Shown: positions 41,892-54,300 of the stretch, piece by piece
How the letters are laid out: each line of letters begins with the position of its first letter
Numbering within the stretch: the first letter of the stretch is position 1
Assembly: GCA_000149265.1 (NCBI GenBank)
Contig: CH002506.1
Location: forward strand, 149,227-213,226
Reading direction: 5' to 3'
DNA length: 64,000 nucleotides
Source: Ciona savignyi
Taxonomy: Eukaryota; Chordata; Ascidiacea; Phlebobranchia; Cionidae
The notes under the pieces: generated by a model
What the model was told of the DNA's origin: nothing
Seen by the model: only the letters and a program-made list of their open reading frames with translations
Databases searched by the model: none
Made by a program: the position numbers and the translations under genes

Positions 41892-42394
41892 ATTTGCAGA
41901 AAGTTATTTACAAATGTATCGCCCCAAAATTGTGATAAGTTTGTGATTTGCAAGATGACATAAATTGGTAGTTGTAAAACGGTCTAATATTAAGCTTAAA
42001 TTATAATTACATATTGAGACGTTTGGAATGTAAACTTATGTTATCAGTCTGAACTGCCGTTCTTAAAATATATTTTTTAAATTTGTGCTTCAAATTCAAT
42101 TTACTTATTATACAGAATCGAAATAACGAAACTATGGTCGCTCGTATAATCTTTATTTCAATATTGTGCTGTTTGATATTATCTTTCCCTTATAATGTCT
42201 TTCTGATGTATTGACTGTATTATGTACTCGTTATTCATTTATATTGTCATACTTCTTTACATTATATGCGATATCGGACAAAGACCCACCCACTGTATAT
42301 TATTGCACTAACACTGATCAATTTTATTTGTGCAACAGTATTATACGGTGATTGTAGCATACTGTAGCTTTGTCAATAGACTGTGGGCACGATT

Positions 42395-42610
42395 TATCTA
42401 ACGATAATTGTTTTTAGTTCTGCAAGAAAATTCCCCTGCGAGTTAGTCTACGATAACTGTAAAAAAATCATATTTTGAATTTCTCTTACAAGTTATCCGA
42501 CGATAACCGTGGATAAATCCTTTAATGTGGATTTCCCTTATAATTTTTTTCAAAAATAACTGTGGATAAATTTAACAAAGATTTTCCCCGTCGATAAATT
42601 ATTAATATGG
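42395..42610 (+). repeat. Degenerate tandem repeat, about 60-bp units
   Basis: TCTAACGATAATTG, TCTACGATAACTGTAAA, CCGACGATAACCGTGGATAAAT, AATAACTGTGGATAAAT and CGTCGATAAAT alternate with GGATTTTCCC-type blocks (AAATTCCCC, ATTTCTCTTAC, GGATTTCCCTTA, AGATTTTCCCCG, GGATTTTCCCACC). Confidence 0.6.
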
Positions 42611-43116
42611 ATTTTCCCACCATCCAGGATATAAACGACAAAACCATGCTCACCAACAACCAATAGTGCTAAATTGCTCGTCGCATTTATAACACGTATG
42701 GTGGTTACGTTTGATTTCAACACTAATAATACCTTTGATTTTAATTTACAGAATAATCATTTAATATTTTAAGTATGTACGTTGATATATTTAGAAACAG
42801 TGCTTTGATTTTTATCCTAATGGTGGTAGAATGAATGATTTGTTGTTCAGTGTTTATTGTGCTTCTGTTCGGAAATCGTATTTTTTAGTTGCAGAAAACT
42901 TTACGAATAAAAAAGTCACTATTAGCGTTAAAAAAACCGCACACGTTTTTTAGGCTATGCTGTAATCGTTTTGCGTTAACCAAAATTTTGATTAACAATT
43001 AGGTTTCCCGGTAACGTCCAGCTATAGGCCTACCTTTGTTTGATTAACGATATGCTTTAAGGACCATTTTTCTGGTAGGGTAAAATAACAATTTTGGCAA
43101 AGATAAGTTTAGTTGA

Positions 43117-43207
43117 TTTTTTTGGTTCCACGATGAAACACGAAGCAGGACGTTGGATGAAAAATTAAAAAACGGAAAAATTCGGCAAAACGACAGTCGT
43201 TAAAACG
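43117..43207 (+). repeat. Unnamed dispersed repeat Y copy
   Basis: GGTTCCACGATGAAACACGA, AGCAGGACGTTGG, AAAACGGAAAAATTCGGCAA, AACGACAGTCGTTAAAACG. It is the clearest of at least four copies and contains the small palindrome ACGACAGTCGT. Confidence 0.65.
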
Positions 43208-43499
43208 TCTATAATCCAATCAAATATATATACCTTAGGTATATTTATGGGTCGATATAAAAAAAATAAATTAAACCAAAAAATTATGTTTATATCGTAA
43301 AGTCTTGCAGGAAAGTGTGGATCACCGTGGAAAAAGAAATATTCAAAAAATTTTACTAAAAATTTTAACCTTAGCATTCAAGAAAAAAAAATAAACTACA
43401 ACTGGCAGAAATATATTAATCATTGCAGTTATTGCTTTAGTGTCAAAGCGAGTTTGTGAATCTTCGAAACTCTGATATGGACAGTGTGGATTGGATAGT

Positions 43500-43570
43500 G
43501 AAATAGTCGTGTTTATTCGGGGATAGAAAAACGCACAAGGCGTTTATCACACGGGTAATTGTCACACTTG
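43500..43570 (-). repeat. SINE family 1 tail fragment
   Basis: GTGTTTATTCGGGGATAGAA, AAACGCACAAGGCGTTTATC and ACACGGGTAATTGTCA match the 3' end of SINE-1 in reverse. Confidence 0.6.
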
Positions 43571-44807
43571 TTTGGCTGCAAGCAGATGGCCGACGCTCTT
43601 GTCAATTGATTTATTTAATTGTAATACATTGGTTTTTTTATTTTTTAACTCGCTAGCGTTGGGTGGGTTTCGATTTTATTTCCGCCCAAATCCTACCAAT
43701 CTTCCTACCGACAGATGTCTCCAAAGAGTCACCAAGAACTTCAAAATGAACTAAATGCTTTGCATTACTATTATTCCGAAAGTTTTAGTATTTTTGTATA
43801 TTATTTTTTGTTAAAATAAAGTTTTGTCATATTCTCTTTTAATTAGAATGCGTTTTGGACCAATTAGTATTTTACTTAAATCGTGTTTTTTTTGTTTACG
43901 TAAATCCATGCAGTATACTAAAGAATAAATTACAAATATGGGATTTTGACCTTAAAAGGCTCGCTCCTTCATGATCAATTAAAGAGCTAGTTTTAATGAC
44001 CAAAGTCCAATTCTTCAGGAAATATGTTTGTTGGTTAACGTCGGCCTTTAACCTATGCTGGCACAGCATAGCGTAGTCTGTTCGTGTGTGGTCGGCACCT
44101 CGTTCAGCCTACATAGCCGCATTATCTGAGAGGTGTTCTTCAATTTCTTGAGGCGTTTGGCTATCCTGGTAAAAAGTTTTTTTAAACGTAACCATTGTCG
44201 CTCGTTTGCTGTAATTCTGAAACGTTGCCAATATTTTCACTTCATACATATTTACTTGGTTATGTCGGGTTAAAATATGTCCACATAGTCACTTACATTA
44301 GTGGAGTAAAGGTCACGAAAATTATTCTTTTAACAACACAGAAAGCATTATTGTCTGAGACTCATGTACATTAGTTCCACCAACTGTGAACACTTTTAAA
44401 TATCCATGCAAAATTGACATAAATGTAATCACCTTCGTTCGTTCGGCAGAGCCTACTAGTTTAACCATATTTTTATTTTACAATTCGTAATTCTGCGGAT
44501 TGTTGTTAATGGTTGACAAAGTTTGTTCGTTTATATTTCCCAGGAAAACTAAAGGGACAATTATATAACGTGCATCGTGTTATATAATCGCCAAAAGTAT
44601 TACCTCGTGCCTCCCGTATGAAATACGACGAAGATGTATTGCTTCAGTTTTTGTTTACCCAATAAACCACTATAAGTTCAGGCAACATTCCGCCACGTGC
44701 CTTGCAAAAAAAACCCAAAAAACAAAAAGACCAAACCACTGGATGGTTTCGAATCAACAACCTCTCGGCTCATGCTACGCGTCACGTATGAGCAAACCGA
44801 ATTGTCA

Positions 44808-44920
44808 ATGGGTCGTCTGGCTAAATGGTTAACGTAACCGAAACATATACCGATTTCAATATAAAACGGTCGTCGTGACTAGCCAATTATGGATTCAAAT
44901 CATAGCCGAGTAAAAAAATA
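44808..44920 (+). repeat. SINE family 2 copy
   Basis: GGTCGTCTGGCTAAATGGTTAACGTAACCGA (A-box region), CGATTTCAATATAAAACGGT, CGTCGTGACTAGCC, and a B-box relic GGATTCAAATCATAGCCGAG with an A-rich tail. Confidence 0.75.
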
Positions 44921-44923
44921 GTG

Positions 44924-45350
44924 GCCGAATGGTTAACGCTACCGATACAATTCTATACAAAAACGATCTTGGTCATGACGAGCCCTTTAAGTGTCGAAGC
45001 TTGCCGATAAAGAATAAATAATAAAAAAGGTTTAAGGCAGGGGTCGGAAACCTGCGGCTCTTTTCTTTCTTGTGGTGCGTCTTCCGACTCTTATTATTTT
45101 TCTTGCTATAAGAGTAGCGGGCGCTTAATGAGTTTAATAGTACATAAGTGAAACAAACAGAACACTCGACTCTTTATCTCACACAGTGTTGTTTCCCTTT
45201 TATTGCGAAATTACTATTATAGTTTTGCGACTCCCAGTGATTTTTTTGTGTGGCATATAGGTTAAAATGGCTCTTCATGTGCAAAAGCTTTCCGACTCCT
45301 GGTCTAAGGGACGAGCCCATCATTGGTTCGAACCTCAGCCCGATCAAAAT
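44924..45350 (+). repeat. SINE family 2 copies split by a hAT-type MITE
   Basis: A second family 2 unit starts at GTGGCCGAATGGTTAACGCT and ends near 45010. Another 3' half (GACGAGCCCATCATTGGTTC, GAACCTCAGCCCG) follows at 45310-45350, directly after the MITE at 45038-45301. Confidence 0.65.
45038..45301. mobile_element. hAT-type nonautonomous element (MITE), 264 bp
   Basis: The left end is CAGGGGTCGGAAACCTGCGG and the right end is AAAGCTTTCCGACTCCTG, forming imperfect terminal inverted repeats. Flanking 8-bp sequences GTTTAAGG and GTCTAAGG differ at one position, as expected for an aged hAT target-site duplication. No ORF. Confidence 0.85.
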
Positions 45351-46794
45351 ATAATTGGGCGAAAACAGGGCCGGGGGCGATTAACGACCCAGCAACCCTT
45401 AGCCTAATGGTTTTTTTATCCAGCTTGGCAAGCAGTTATATAAAACTAAACAATTGACTTACGTTCTCTTATCCGCCGTTAAAACATAAATGATTATATA
45501 AGCCGTTGTGATCCTTTTAGTTTGTAATGGTTTACTACATCCTTCGTTACTTAATGAGGCTTGCAAACTGTTTACTTTATTTTATTTATAGCCGAAAGAT
45601 TAATCAGTAAAGATTCAATCCTATTATACCTCAATTCTGTAGCATTAATTACTAAGTTTATCGTCAGAGATATAAAATTGACTATAAGCTATACGTTTAC
45701 CTCATAATCCCATCATTTACAGATTACAAGATTTAAAGGAATATGTGAAGTGATGTCAACCGCAATAACTTTTTAAACCCTGGTGCGATGTTTATTGTTT
45801 ATTCTTGATTGTGAAAACAATTTTACGCCACAAAAAACTTTACCATTCAGCGGTCCATAGTCGGGTACTTCTAGCGCCTAGCATATGTTACGGTTTCATG
45901 CTTATTGACGGGTGAAAAACGCAGAGAATTTAAAAAATATTTGGCGTGAAAACACTACATGTACAAGGTCGTGTTAAACAGGGTTATTGCAGTGTGCTGG
46001 AAACGAGAGACATTGCATTTTGGAACTGTCGTGTTGCAGAGTGCCTAAAGCGATGTCTCCAAATTCAAATTTGTACTTTGAAAGCTCTTTTTTGTGACGT
46101 TTCCATTATGTGTTCAAAATTAGCCCAAAATTTGATTACTTTTTGTCCAATTTCTAACACCACTGCGACTCTAGCGGATGCCTTTCCCTCAGCGTTTCGG
46201 CTATAGAGCCCAATGCGTATACCATACCTTCATCACCACGAGTACAATACATTAGTATGTAAAGCTGGGGTAAGAAATTTTGGCCATACAAGAACGACCC
46301 TAAAGAGGTCAAATATTAACTTTTGCGTGGGAAATAATCTACATATTATGTCATATTTGTCGAAGCACAAGGGCAGTTCTTGCTCGGTGTAAAACGCCAG
46401 CAGTGGCATCAAATGTCAACACCTGCGATTAAGCGTAGAATACTAAATAGATTCATCTCGCAAACTGTCATAATCCGGTCGTGTTTACAAACTACGGTGA
46501 TATTAAAGTCGGGGTAATGTTTATAACCTGTGGCCCGAAAGTTAATTTTCAAAGCGTATCGGTCGGTGCGACCTGTATCCTTATCGCCGTGGGAAAGTGC
46601 TTATCCTTGTTATAGCGGTGCGACCAAAAATATCGACACAAAATAAGCTCGAAGTTCAATAAAGTTCGATTTCTGCACCACAGTAACCTTGGGTCGGATT
46701 CACAAAATCGTTCGTTTTCGTTCCAAAATCATTCGTTTGAGTTCCCTATTGCGGCTTTGTTTAGGCACGTGTTTAACGTAAACATACATACCTT

Positions 46795-47106
46795 TAAAAT
46801 TTTGCTTTTTTTAAGCTGGTACCCCTTAGTAAATTTGAAACTTTTCCCAACAAAATTAGTAGGAAAAGCATAATCTATACTTTTATTTCACAAAGCTCTG
46901 CCTCTATATTAAAAAACTGCACGACTAAACAAGAACATCAGAAAGATTAGCACATGCTGCGCTTAACCGTGCCAACATTGGGGAATCACCACCAATATTG
47001 CTCAGAAAACACTCAATCATCACGACTAAACATTCAAACACCATGACTAAGGGGGTTTCACTCGTCAGATCCGGCCGCGCTACGAGATCAATTTGATTGG
47101 TTGTAC
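46795..47106 (+). repeat. Unnamed dispersed repeat X, copy 2
   Basis: Second copy of the sequence at 12880-13170, in the same orientation. Shared landmarks are TACCCCTTAGTA, TTTCCCAACAAAA, TAGCACATGCTGC, CATTGGGGAATCACCACCA and CACTCGTCAGATCCGGCCG. Confidence 0.75.
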
Positions 47107-47292
47107 GTAACTAAAGCCCATAAGTCATCAACCACTAATAACCGTGTACGTTTCTCACGCGGTATTTTTGTAAACTTTGTAAATTTCCGTGTTTTCAAAA
47201 TGTTGTTTGCCAGTTTAGCGGTTTCTAAGTGTGTAGCATCATTGCGATCTGCCATATTGACCTTTCGAAGGGAAGCAGCACCGCGTACGACG

Positions 47293-47390
47293 ACAACCGA
47301 ATGGTTAACGCGGCCGATTCATCAACAGTATGACATGTAAAAACGACCCGATGTCAAGATGTTGGAACCAGGCCCGGCAAAAACAACTTG
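47293..47390 (+). repeat. SINE family 2 copy
   Basis: CAACCGAATGGTTAACGCGGCCGA, then AAAAACGACCCGATGTCAAG, and B-box relic TTGGAACCAGGCCCGGCAAA. Confidence 0.7.
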
Positions 47391-48220
47391 TGCATACATT
47401 TCGGCTTGGTGAAAGTTATGTATAAGCACCGCAAATCCGGTTCAGGTATTTTTTTGTGGATTTTGTTCCAAAAATGCTATCTTGCGCAACATCTTATCAG
47501 TCAAAACTTAATATTTACATCGTGCATGATTAATTATATTTTGCGTTCTCGCCTGTGTCGCCCATACATTAAAATCTTAATTGAGTAAAATTAAATACAA
47601 AGCACAAATTAATTTTAGTTAAGATCGCGTTGTACTTTTTACAAGACAAATTTTCATAAAGGGCTTACTACATTTTTTTAATTAACATACTGTTTGTGAC
47701 TAAGGCGTGCGAACCACTCGGCAAATAAGAGAATATTTAGTTTTCCGGGGCCTAGTTTTTAACATGACACAACTGGTTCCGCGACTGTTCGTTCTAGTTT
47801 CTGCGTAAGAGTTGATCGCGAAAATCGTCCACCCACGCAACCACGACTCAAAACTAACTTGGGAAAGTCAATCAACAGAAAGCGGCGAAACTATTTTCAC
47901 TGAAAAAGTGACTATTCAAGATTAAAAAGCCATTAATCCACATCGCTTCCAGTTCGTGGGCCATTTTAGTTTGTTTTAGTTTATGGGCGGCGGAGAAATA
48001 CACATTGAAGAATTTATTTGCGGATAACTCAAGTACATCGTGCCGAAGGGCGCTGCTAATCCTTTTATAGTTTGCGGTTCGCCGTCATAATATCATAATA
48101 AACGCACGAAGAAAATGTCATTTAAATGCTTAAAATACGTTATCTGAAAGGGCACATATTTTAAATTACAAAATCTAATGTAGAAAACCAGACATCAGTC
48201 GATATAAAACTTTATGGTTT

Positions 48221-48483
48221 TAGGATGGGATATTCATGTTCAGCTCCGTGAATGAGAAAACCAAGGGTTAACACACGGGCACCTCGCGCCCACTGTAGGG
48301 TTACCGGAGTAATAACAGTGTGTTGTGTATGGTTCACACATTCCTTCAATTTGGTAGAACTCATTAATCCGCTGGGTTCAAGCAATGTCGGTTAAGTGCC
48401 TTACCCAAGAACACAACCGAATAACAAGCGAACAGTTTCGAATCTACAACCTTACGGTTGACCACCAGACTAACCGGTCGAAC
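48221..48483 (-). repeat. SINE family 1, near full length
   Basis: Reverse copy with tail AGGATGGGATATTCATGTTC, then GGGTTAACACACGGGC, ACCTCGCGCCCACTGTAGGG, CACATTCCTTCAATTTGGTA, AAGTGCCTTACCCAAGAACA, CAGTTTCGAATCTACAACC and CACCAGACTAACCGGTCGAA at the head. The ORFs crossing it are repeat-derived. Confidence 0.9.
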
Positions 48484-48644
48484 AAAAATGGTGTTAAGGA
48501 ACACACGGACGTAACAGTAAAGCTCACAAAATGTGTAAGGTGGTCATTGGGAAATTGTGCCTCGCTTTGTGACTGGTCAAGCGTTGTAATTGAGTTTGGA
48601 TCAATAAAAAAGGAAGAAAACTGCACACTATAAAATCAAGATTA

Positions 48645-48800
48645 TGACTATAAGGTTAGTGTCAGGGCTGGAGTTAAAGTTTAAGCTATTTTTATGATTG
48701 ATGTCCGTGTTTGGGTATGGCAGAGAATTAGTTTCCTTAGTTTTAGTAAGTAGTTTTTCTTTTCCACCATTTTCCTCATTTAGTGTTGCCCTTAACTTAC
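48645..48800 (+). repeat. Unnamed dispersed repeat Z, copy 2
   Basis: AAGGTTAGTGTCAGGGCTGG, GAATTAGTTTCCTTAGTTTT, AGTAAGTAGTTTTTCTTTTC, CATTTAGTGTTGCCC. Order as at 23965. Confidence 0.55.
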
Positions 48801-49269
48801 AGCAGAGCGTTTCGGCCACCACTGAAATAAAAAAAAATGGGTCTGGGGTCTCGAAGCCTAATCTTTTGGGTCCTTAACCTTAATCTCTACCTTAAAGTTT
48901 AACCTTTGCGAAACCCGGCCTTAATTCTAAGTCGAGCCGTAAGGTTTATTATTTAATAATGCGAGTCCGCGTGTGTGGTCAACCATGCAATCGGCAGCGG
49001 GGATGTGCTATAGTTCAAAACCAGTCACTTGCTTGTCGCGTGTATTCTTTGACAAAGCTTTTTTATACGTTTTAACAACCAAGTAGATTTTGGTGAGTTG
49101 TATAAAAATCCTATTCAAACTTTGTATCAAACACAACGCTCCGTTACAGTTTCGGCAACTTGACCGTCGTAATGTCAGTAGAAAAACACAGTTATGCACC
49201 AATCCGTCAATATATTTCAATTTCTCTTTCGACTAATTCGTAAAAATGGAAGATAAATCTTGATGTTTT

Positions 49270-49460
49270 TCCACTCATGCCTAAATTCTAACATAGTACT
49301 ACACCTCATGCCTGTAGTCAAGCACAGGAATACAACTCATGCCCAAAATCGAGCACAGTGATACACCTTATGTCTACCCCCCATGATACAGTAGACACAT
49401 CCACCAATAACGTTTTTTTACACATCCATCCATACAGTTGACACATCCATCCATAACGCC
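49270..49460 (+). repeat. Two short tandem repeats
   Basis: Three units of the type CTCATGCCTGTAGTCAAGCA with ATACA junctions (near 49275, 49306, 49336), followed by repeated ACACATCCATCCATAC and GACACATCCATCCATAACG (49398-49458). The 108-residue minus-strand frame across them has no recognisable domain. Confidence 0.6.
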
Positions 49461-49764
49461 CGAGACTGGCGTCATTGAAGTAACACCCATCATTTGAATA
49501 ACCTGGTTTCTGTTTTTGTACCTTACTACCTATGTATTGAATAATTTGCAGTTCTCTCTGTGTATTCACTTGCACTTCAAGCGGACTATATCTATATTGA
49601 CCACTAAGCATTGATTTGCGTCGTGTGTTTCTGTTAAGAAGCATTAAACACTTTTCTTCATGGATTTATATCGTCCTAATTATTTTTTTGTTTCAACAGT
49701 ATTATTTTTGCCTAGTTTGGCAACGCGCAGCTATATTTATTTATATCTCAATTTTTTTTAAATA

Positions 49765-49832
49765 ACGTGTTTTAACGACTGTTCGTTTTGCCGTCTTTTC
49801 ATGTTCTTGATCTGCTTAATTTGCCAATATTT
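49765..49832 (-). repeat. Unnamed dispersed repeat Y copy, inverted
   Basis: ACGTGTTTTAACGACTGTTCGTTTTGCCGTCTTTTC is the reverse complement of the repeat Y 3' half. Confidence 0.55.
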
Positions 49833-50367
49833 CATACTGGGGCAAAAAAACGAAAAAAAATTAACTTTAATTTCTACTGTAAAACAGATGGAAAGCTAAA
49901 GAAGGTTTTGTGAATAACCCTGCCTCAAATCACTACGTTACGCTTGCTTATCTTCCGCTACCGACCCTGATCCCACATGGTGACCTTTGTAAATTACCTC
50001 CGGCTTTCGCAAATTGCACGTATCCTCGTAATGTCGTCTTGTGAACTATATCCTGTTGAACCTTTGTACAGGTGCAGCGCGATGCTATCGTATACATCGC
50101 TTGCATTGAGATATAGTATTAATGTCTTATTGCAATGTCGTGGCATCGAATTTCTTATTTAATGCACTAATGGAGCGACGTGACATAAGCGTTGAAGGTT
50201 TTTTATTTATTTTCCGATTACCGTTGTCTGCGGGAAACTTGCTGATCCTGTTTCTGTGTGAGACAGTGGTGTTTAACAACATAGTTTAAGTTTAAAAAGA
50301 ATTAAGTTGTGTGGTCAAAAAGCACGACCGATTCTTGGAAGTACAGATCTCACTTTTATATAATATT

Positions 50368-50600
50368 AGCCCCGTGGGTTAGCTCATCGGTGAAAAAACA
50401 TTGGACGGTCAGTTGAAAGATAGTGGGTTCGAAACCGATCGTTGAGTTGTCGGTTGTGTCGTTTTGTAAGCTAAGCTACCTTGTTCACGGTGTTTAAATT
50501 CAATGGATAAAACAAATCAATCTTAAGCGACACACTACAATAGATTCGGCAACCGCACCCTAAGCACGAGTGATCTATGTAATAAAAATACCATAAAAAC
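50368..50600 (+). repeat. SINE family 1 related copy
   Basis: tRNA-like head CCCCGTGGGTTAGCTCATCG and intact B box GTGGGTTCGAAACCGATCG, then GTTGTCGGTTGTGTCG, AAACAAATCAATC and GCGACACACTACAATAGATTCGG. The head is better preserved than the body. Confidence 0.7.
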
Positions 50601-50864
50601 AGATTTTCTAATACACGGCAACCTTTTACAAAACCCTTTGTCTGGATTTCCTTATCTGACAGGACACAAATGAACCATCTAACCCTTATCCATTATGTAA
50701 AACATACTAGTACAGTAACTGTGGCAGACCCACTGTATGTTTAAAATTGCGGATACTTAATGCTATACGCATATGTGGGAATGTTGTTGTCCAAGTTTGA
50801 AAACGATTAGAACTCTTAAACTACGTCAAGCGCAATTTCGGGTAGGCTCTGACGTGCAACATAA

Positions 50865-51000
50865 GATGTTCATGTTTACCCCGGGGTGGGAAAACTCTGT
50901 GTTGGTTAAACCACGGAAATTCTACAGATTGCCTCATGCCCATACTTGGTAAGGAAATTATTGAAGTGTGTTCTCGTTAACGCAAGGATTCTAACAAAGT
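50865..51000 (-). repeat. SINE family 1 tail fragment
   Basis: AAGATGTTCATGTTTACCCC, GGGTGGGAAAACTC, ACAGATTGCCTCATGCCCAT and ATTGAAGTGTGTTCTCG match the 3' half in reverse. Confidence 0.6.
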
Positions 51001-51329
51001 ACAAATCCGTGTGACACAAGCGAGAATAACCAGATCGAATTTCATTAATTCAAACCCTTGGTTTTATAAGAGCATAATAGGTTTGGAATCTGATCTGTAA
51101 AATAACAAGATATCCTGTAAAGCTTACGCAAGTTCCAGGATAGACCACACTTTGTTGGTACAAAAAATGTATTGAAACTTTTTTTGATCGGATAGCGTTA
51201 GTAGTACGTTCACGAATATTGCGGCGGGGAAAACGGATGAAACATCGTAACACTTTGAATACTGCTGTGTATGATTAGCGGGGTAATTCTCATAGAGCGT
51301 TAACAGTGAACGTCGCTGCAAATGGCGTT

Positions 51330-54300
51330 TCACACCGAGTCGTATTGCGGGCTGTCAGAAGGTTCACAGTGGAAGCGGGGAAACAAAAATGGGGCCAAGA
51401 GAACGGCATAACGAGCTCTGATCACCGTAATCAGACTAAATATTGGCGGCAAGGGCAGCGGTATTGAGCTCCGGAAATCATAAAAAGTTACTTTTGGAGA
51501 AACGAGCAAACACTGGATGTGGTGGTCGGAAATAGTCCCGGTTTCGTTTAATGTTCTACTGTCAATCAACCGCAAACCGCGGTAGAAGATATGGTCAACA
51601 ACCGCGTACCGGTTCAGCAGTGTTGATTGATACTCGTCGGGGTCTTTGTTGTAATGAACCGAACAATTTAGCCCCAGGCCGACGTTCAAAACTTCGAGTT
51701 CTGGTTCAAATGGGTTCAAGTTAAAGTCACCCATAATTATAACAGGTGTGCTCCCGTTCAACTGTCGGACTCTTGTTGCAACTAGATTGAGCTGGAGACG
51801 CGACATCTCGGAAAGGGGAGGGTTTGTCCAGTTTTTAAATACACCGTGGAGGTTGAAGACAAAAAGAGTCGAGTTCGGAGATCCGCTTGGGTCGAGTCGA
51901 ATCTCTGTCTCTGTCACGGAATAATGGGGCAACTTACGTATCTTATCGCTGGGTAGGATTGTAGCTTTGTGGTTCGCAACCTCCAACCTGGTTAACAAGC
52001 CTACCCCGAGACTAGATTTCAAAGGATGAACTCCCTGATAACCGCGCATGCCCACCACCGAGGCTTCCAAGTACCCCAGTATATCTTTTCCGCCCCAGTA
52101 TGCCGGCAGAGCGTCGGATTCTTGCAGCCCAACAACATCAAGCTGCATGTGCCGGATTACCTCACTTACACACGGAAGGTTATCACGACCGTGTAGATCG
52201 TGACCGAATTGAACGTTCCAGGACATAACATCGATGGTGTCCGAGCCTTTATGAGAACCGACTGTTTTTCCGAAAGCTCTAATCGAACCGCTGTGTTGCG
52301 CAATACACTGGCTTGGAAGGAGAGATGTGCCAACAGCTAGTGATATGCACAATACAAGGAGTATAATTGTGACAGTGATAACTACTTCCCCATGTTGGCG
52401 ACATTTTTGCTGGACAAGCTCCGAGCAAGATGAAGGTGCGATTTTCTGACCATCCTTCGTGGATGGTTTGTTGTCGGATTTTAGTGGTTCTAGAAAGATC
52501 GCGGCGACAGATGCGGCGCAAATGAGTGCGATTTTCGTGCCAAGTATGACGTCCATCCTCGCGAAGAATATCAAAGAGATCTTGGGATTGATGAAGAGGA
52601 TGAGAGCAACGTGGAGTAAAGTGAAGCCCAATCCTGTAAACCAAGCTATAATACCTGGTATCACGGACAGACAGCATGACCTTTGTGAACTTTGTGACGT
52701 CACAACCGTCCTTGTTGCGTCAAAGCAGGCGACCAATGCAGTAGGCATAGTTAGACTGATGAGACAGGATCCAGGAAATGCCCAACCATTCTCAGCTCCG
52801 TTCAAAATCATAGCGGATGCGGCGGACAGCAGAATGACCATGATTCCGATTGACGTCAACCCTAACACGCGTTCCCTTGTTGTAATCTGCACGACAGAGA
52901 GAAACTAGTTGGTGTCAGGGTATTGGATTAGATACAAAACATAAATGAAACAAAACAGGCTTTTACTAGACCATTATGGAAGTTCCAATTTTGTCAAAAT
53001 ATATTAACATAGTTAGGATTTATCTTAGGGAATTTTTCTCGGACTTGCGTTTCAGTCAAATTAGGGGATATTACTGTAATCTTATATTTGAGAAAGATCA
53101 ATTCAACCACGTTAAGCTTGTGAGTCACCAAAATATCATCTAAAAACTTTTGAAGAAAGTGAAAACAAGTTATTTGATATATATAAATACACTGATTTTC
53201 AGAATATGTTCAGTGTTTGACCAGTAACAAACTGGTGATTCATAAGAAACAATCAATCAAAGCTAACGTCATAATCCCGTAGCTTACCTTACACGAAGTG
53301 GCGCAGTAATTTGTCTTGTCCATCAAAATTCCAACGATGGTTCGACCTGGTTTAAACAAGGCAAATATCGCTCCAACCGCATACAAAGCGATTATTACCA
53401 TACCCATGGGGTAGGGGGATTTCCCTCCGAGTCGACAGAGCAACGACGGCGAACTGAAAACCCATAGAAACAACATTAACACAGCACCGGTTGCAAGACC
53501 GGTAAGAACCGCCACGCAAGTTATCAGGAATTGAACACCAGCAGAAGCTGAATTAACGGTTTTATCTCCGGTTAGTTGTGTCCTGCTCACATCCAGAGTA
53601 GAATCGTTGTTTTTTGACTCGACAACTGTTGAAGTATCTGAGCACACGGAAAGTATGGTGATATCAGGTTGACTTCTAGAAGGGCCGGCGGTGTCAACCT
53701 CAAAACTGACCACTTTTTCCGATCTACTGTTCGTTATTTCTATCTCGGTTTCGACCACGGTTGAACCGGTGGATTTCCGGGAAGGACTTTCCTCATTCCC
53801 AGCACGACAGAAAGGCGCAATCGCCTCCAGCACGTAGACAGGTATTGCGTATGCGAGCACGAACATGAGGAGTACACACGGCGCCTGCCACGTTTCGTAG
53901 AAAACATTTAGAGAGCCAGAGCACCACCGGACACACATAATAATAAATACAGCAAGCAGGAATTCTGTTGCCCGGTGATCTGGTCGGAAATCCAAGTCAA
54001 CTTTCGGAAACAGTTGGTTGCGACAAGACTTTTCCCCCGTGCACCTACAGCTTCGTTTCTCTGAACTGAATATTGGGCTTTCGAATGTCCACAGTATAAC
54101 AAACGGCACAAACGCAACCGATATACCCAATAGCACTGTTCTTGTAGATGGGGAATTCCCGAGCGCTGTGGTGGATACGGCTAACAGCGCGACAGGAGCG
54201 AAAATTGAGAAAATCAGTTTGACTTCAGGCGGTGGGTGGATATTTCTCACGTGTGGCACGCACACCATCAAAGGTGTAACGCAGGTTGCGGCGAAAAACA

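Larger units (their letters stand above)
41892..51329. other. About 9.4 kb without a supportable gene
   Basis: Lies between the ends of CTSA-like 3 and the convergent PGAP2IP-like gene. It contains a degenerate repeat near 42400-42600, repeats X, Y, Z and W, SINEs of both families and a hAT-type MITE. The 86-residue frame at 45946-46206 and the 79-residue frame at 47101-47340 (which runs into a SINE) show no recognisable domain. Small or fast-evolving exons cannot be excluded. Confidence 0.5.

Noticed and set aside
45946..46206. 86-residue cysteine-containing ORF
   Set aside because: Cysteines are not in a known spacing, there is no signal peptide, and no adjoining exon was found.
49318..49644. 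108-residue minus-strand ORF
   Set aside because: It crosses two short tandem repeats and shows no domain or splice-compatible partner exon.
52459..52908. 149-residue plus-strand ORF, and 131 residues at 54018-54413
   Set aside because: Both are antisense shadows of the PGAP2IP-like coding exons.
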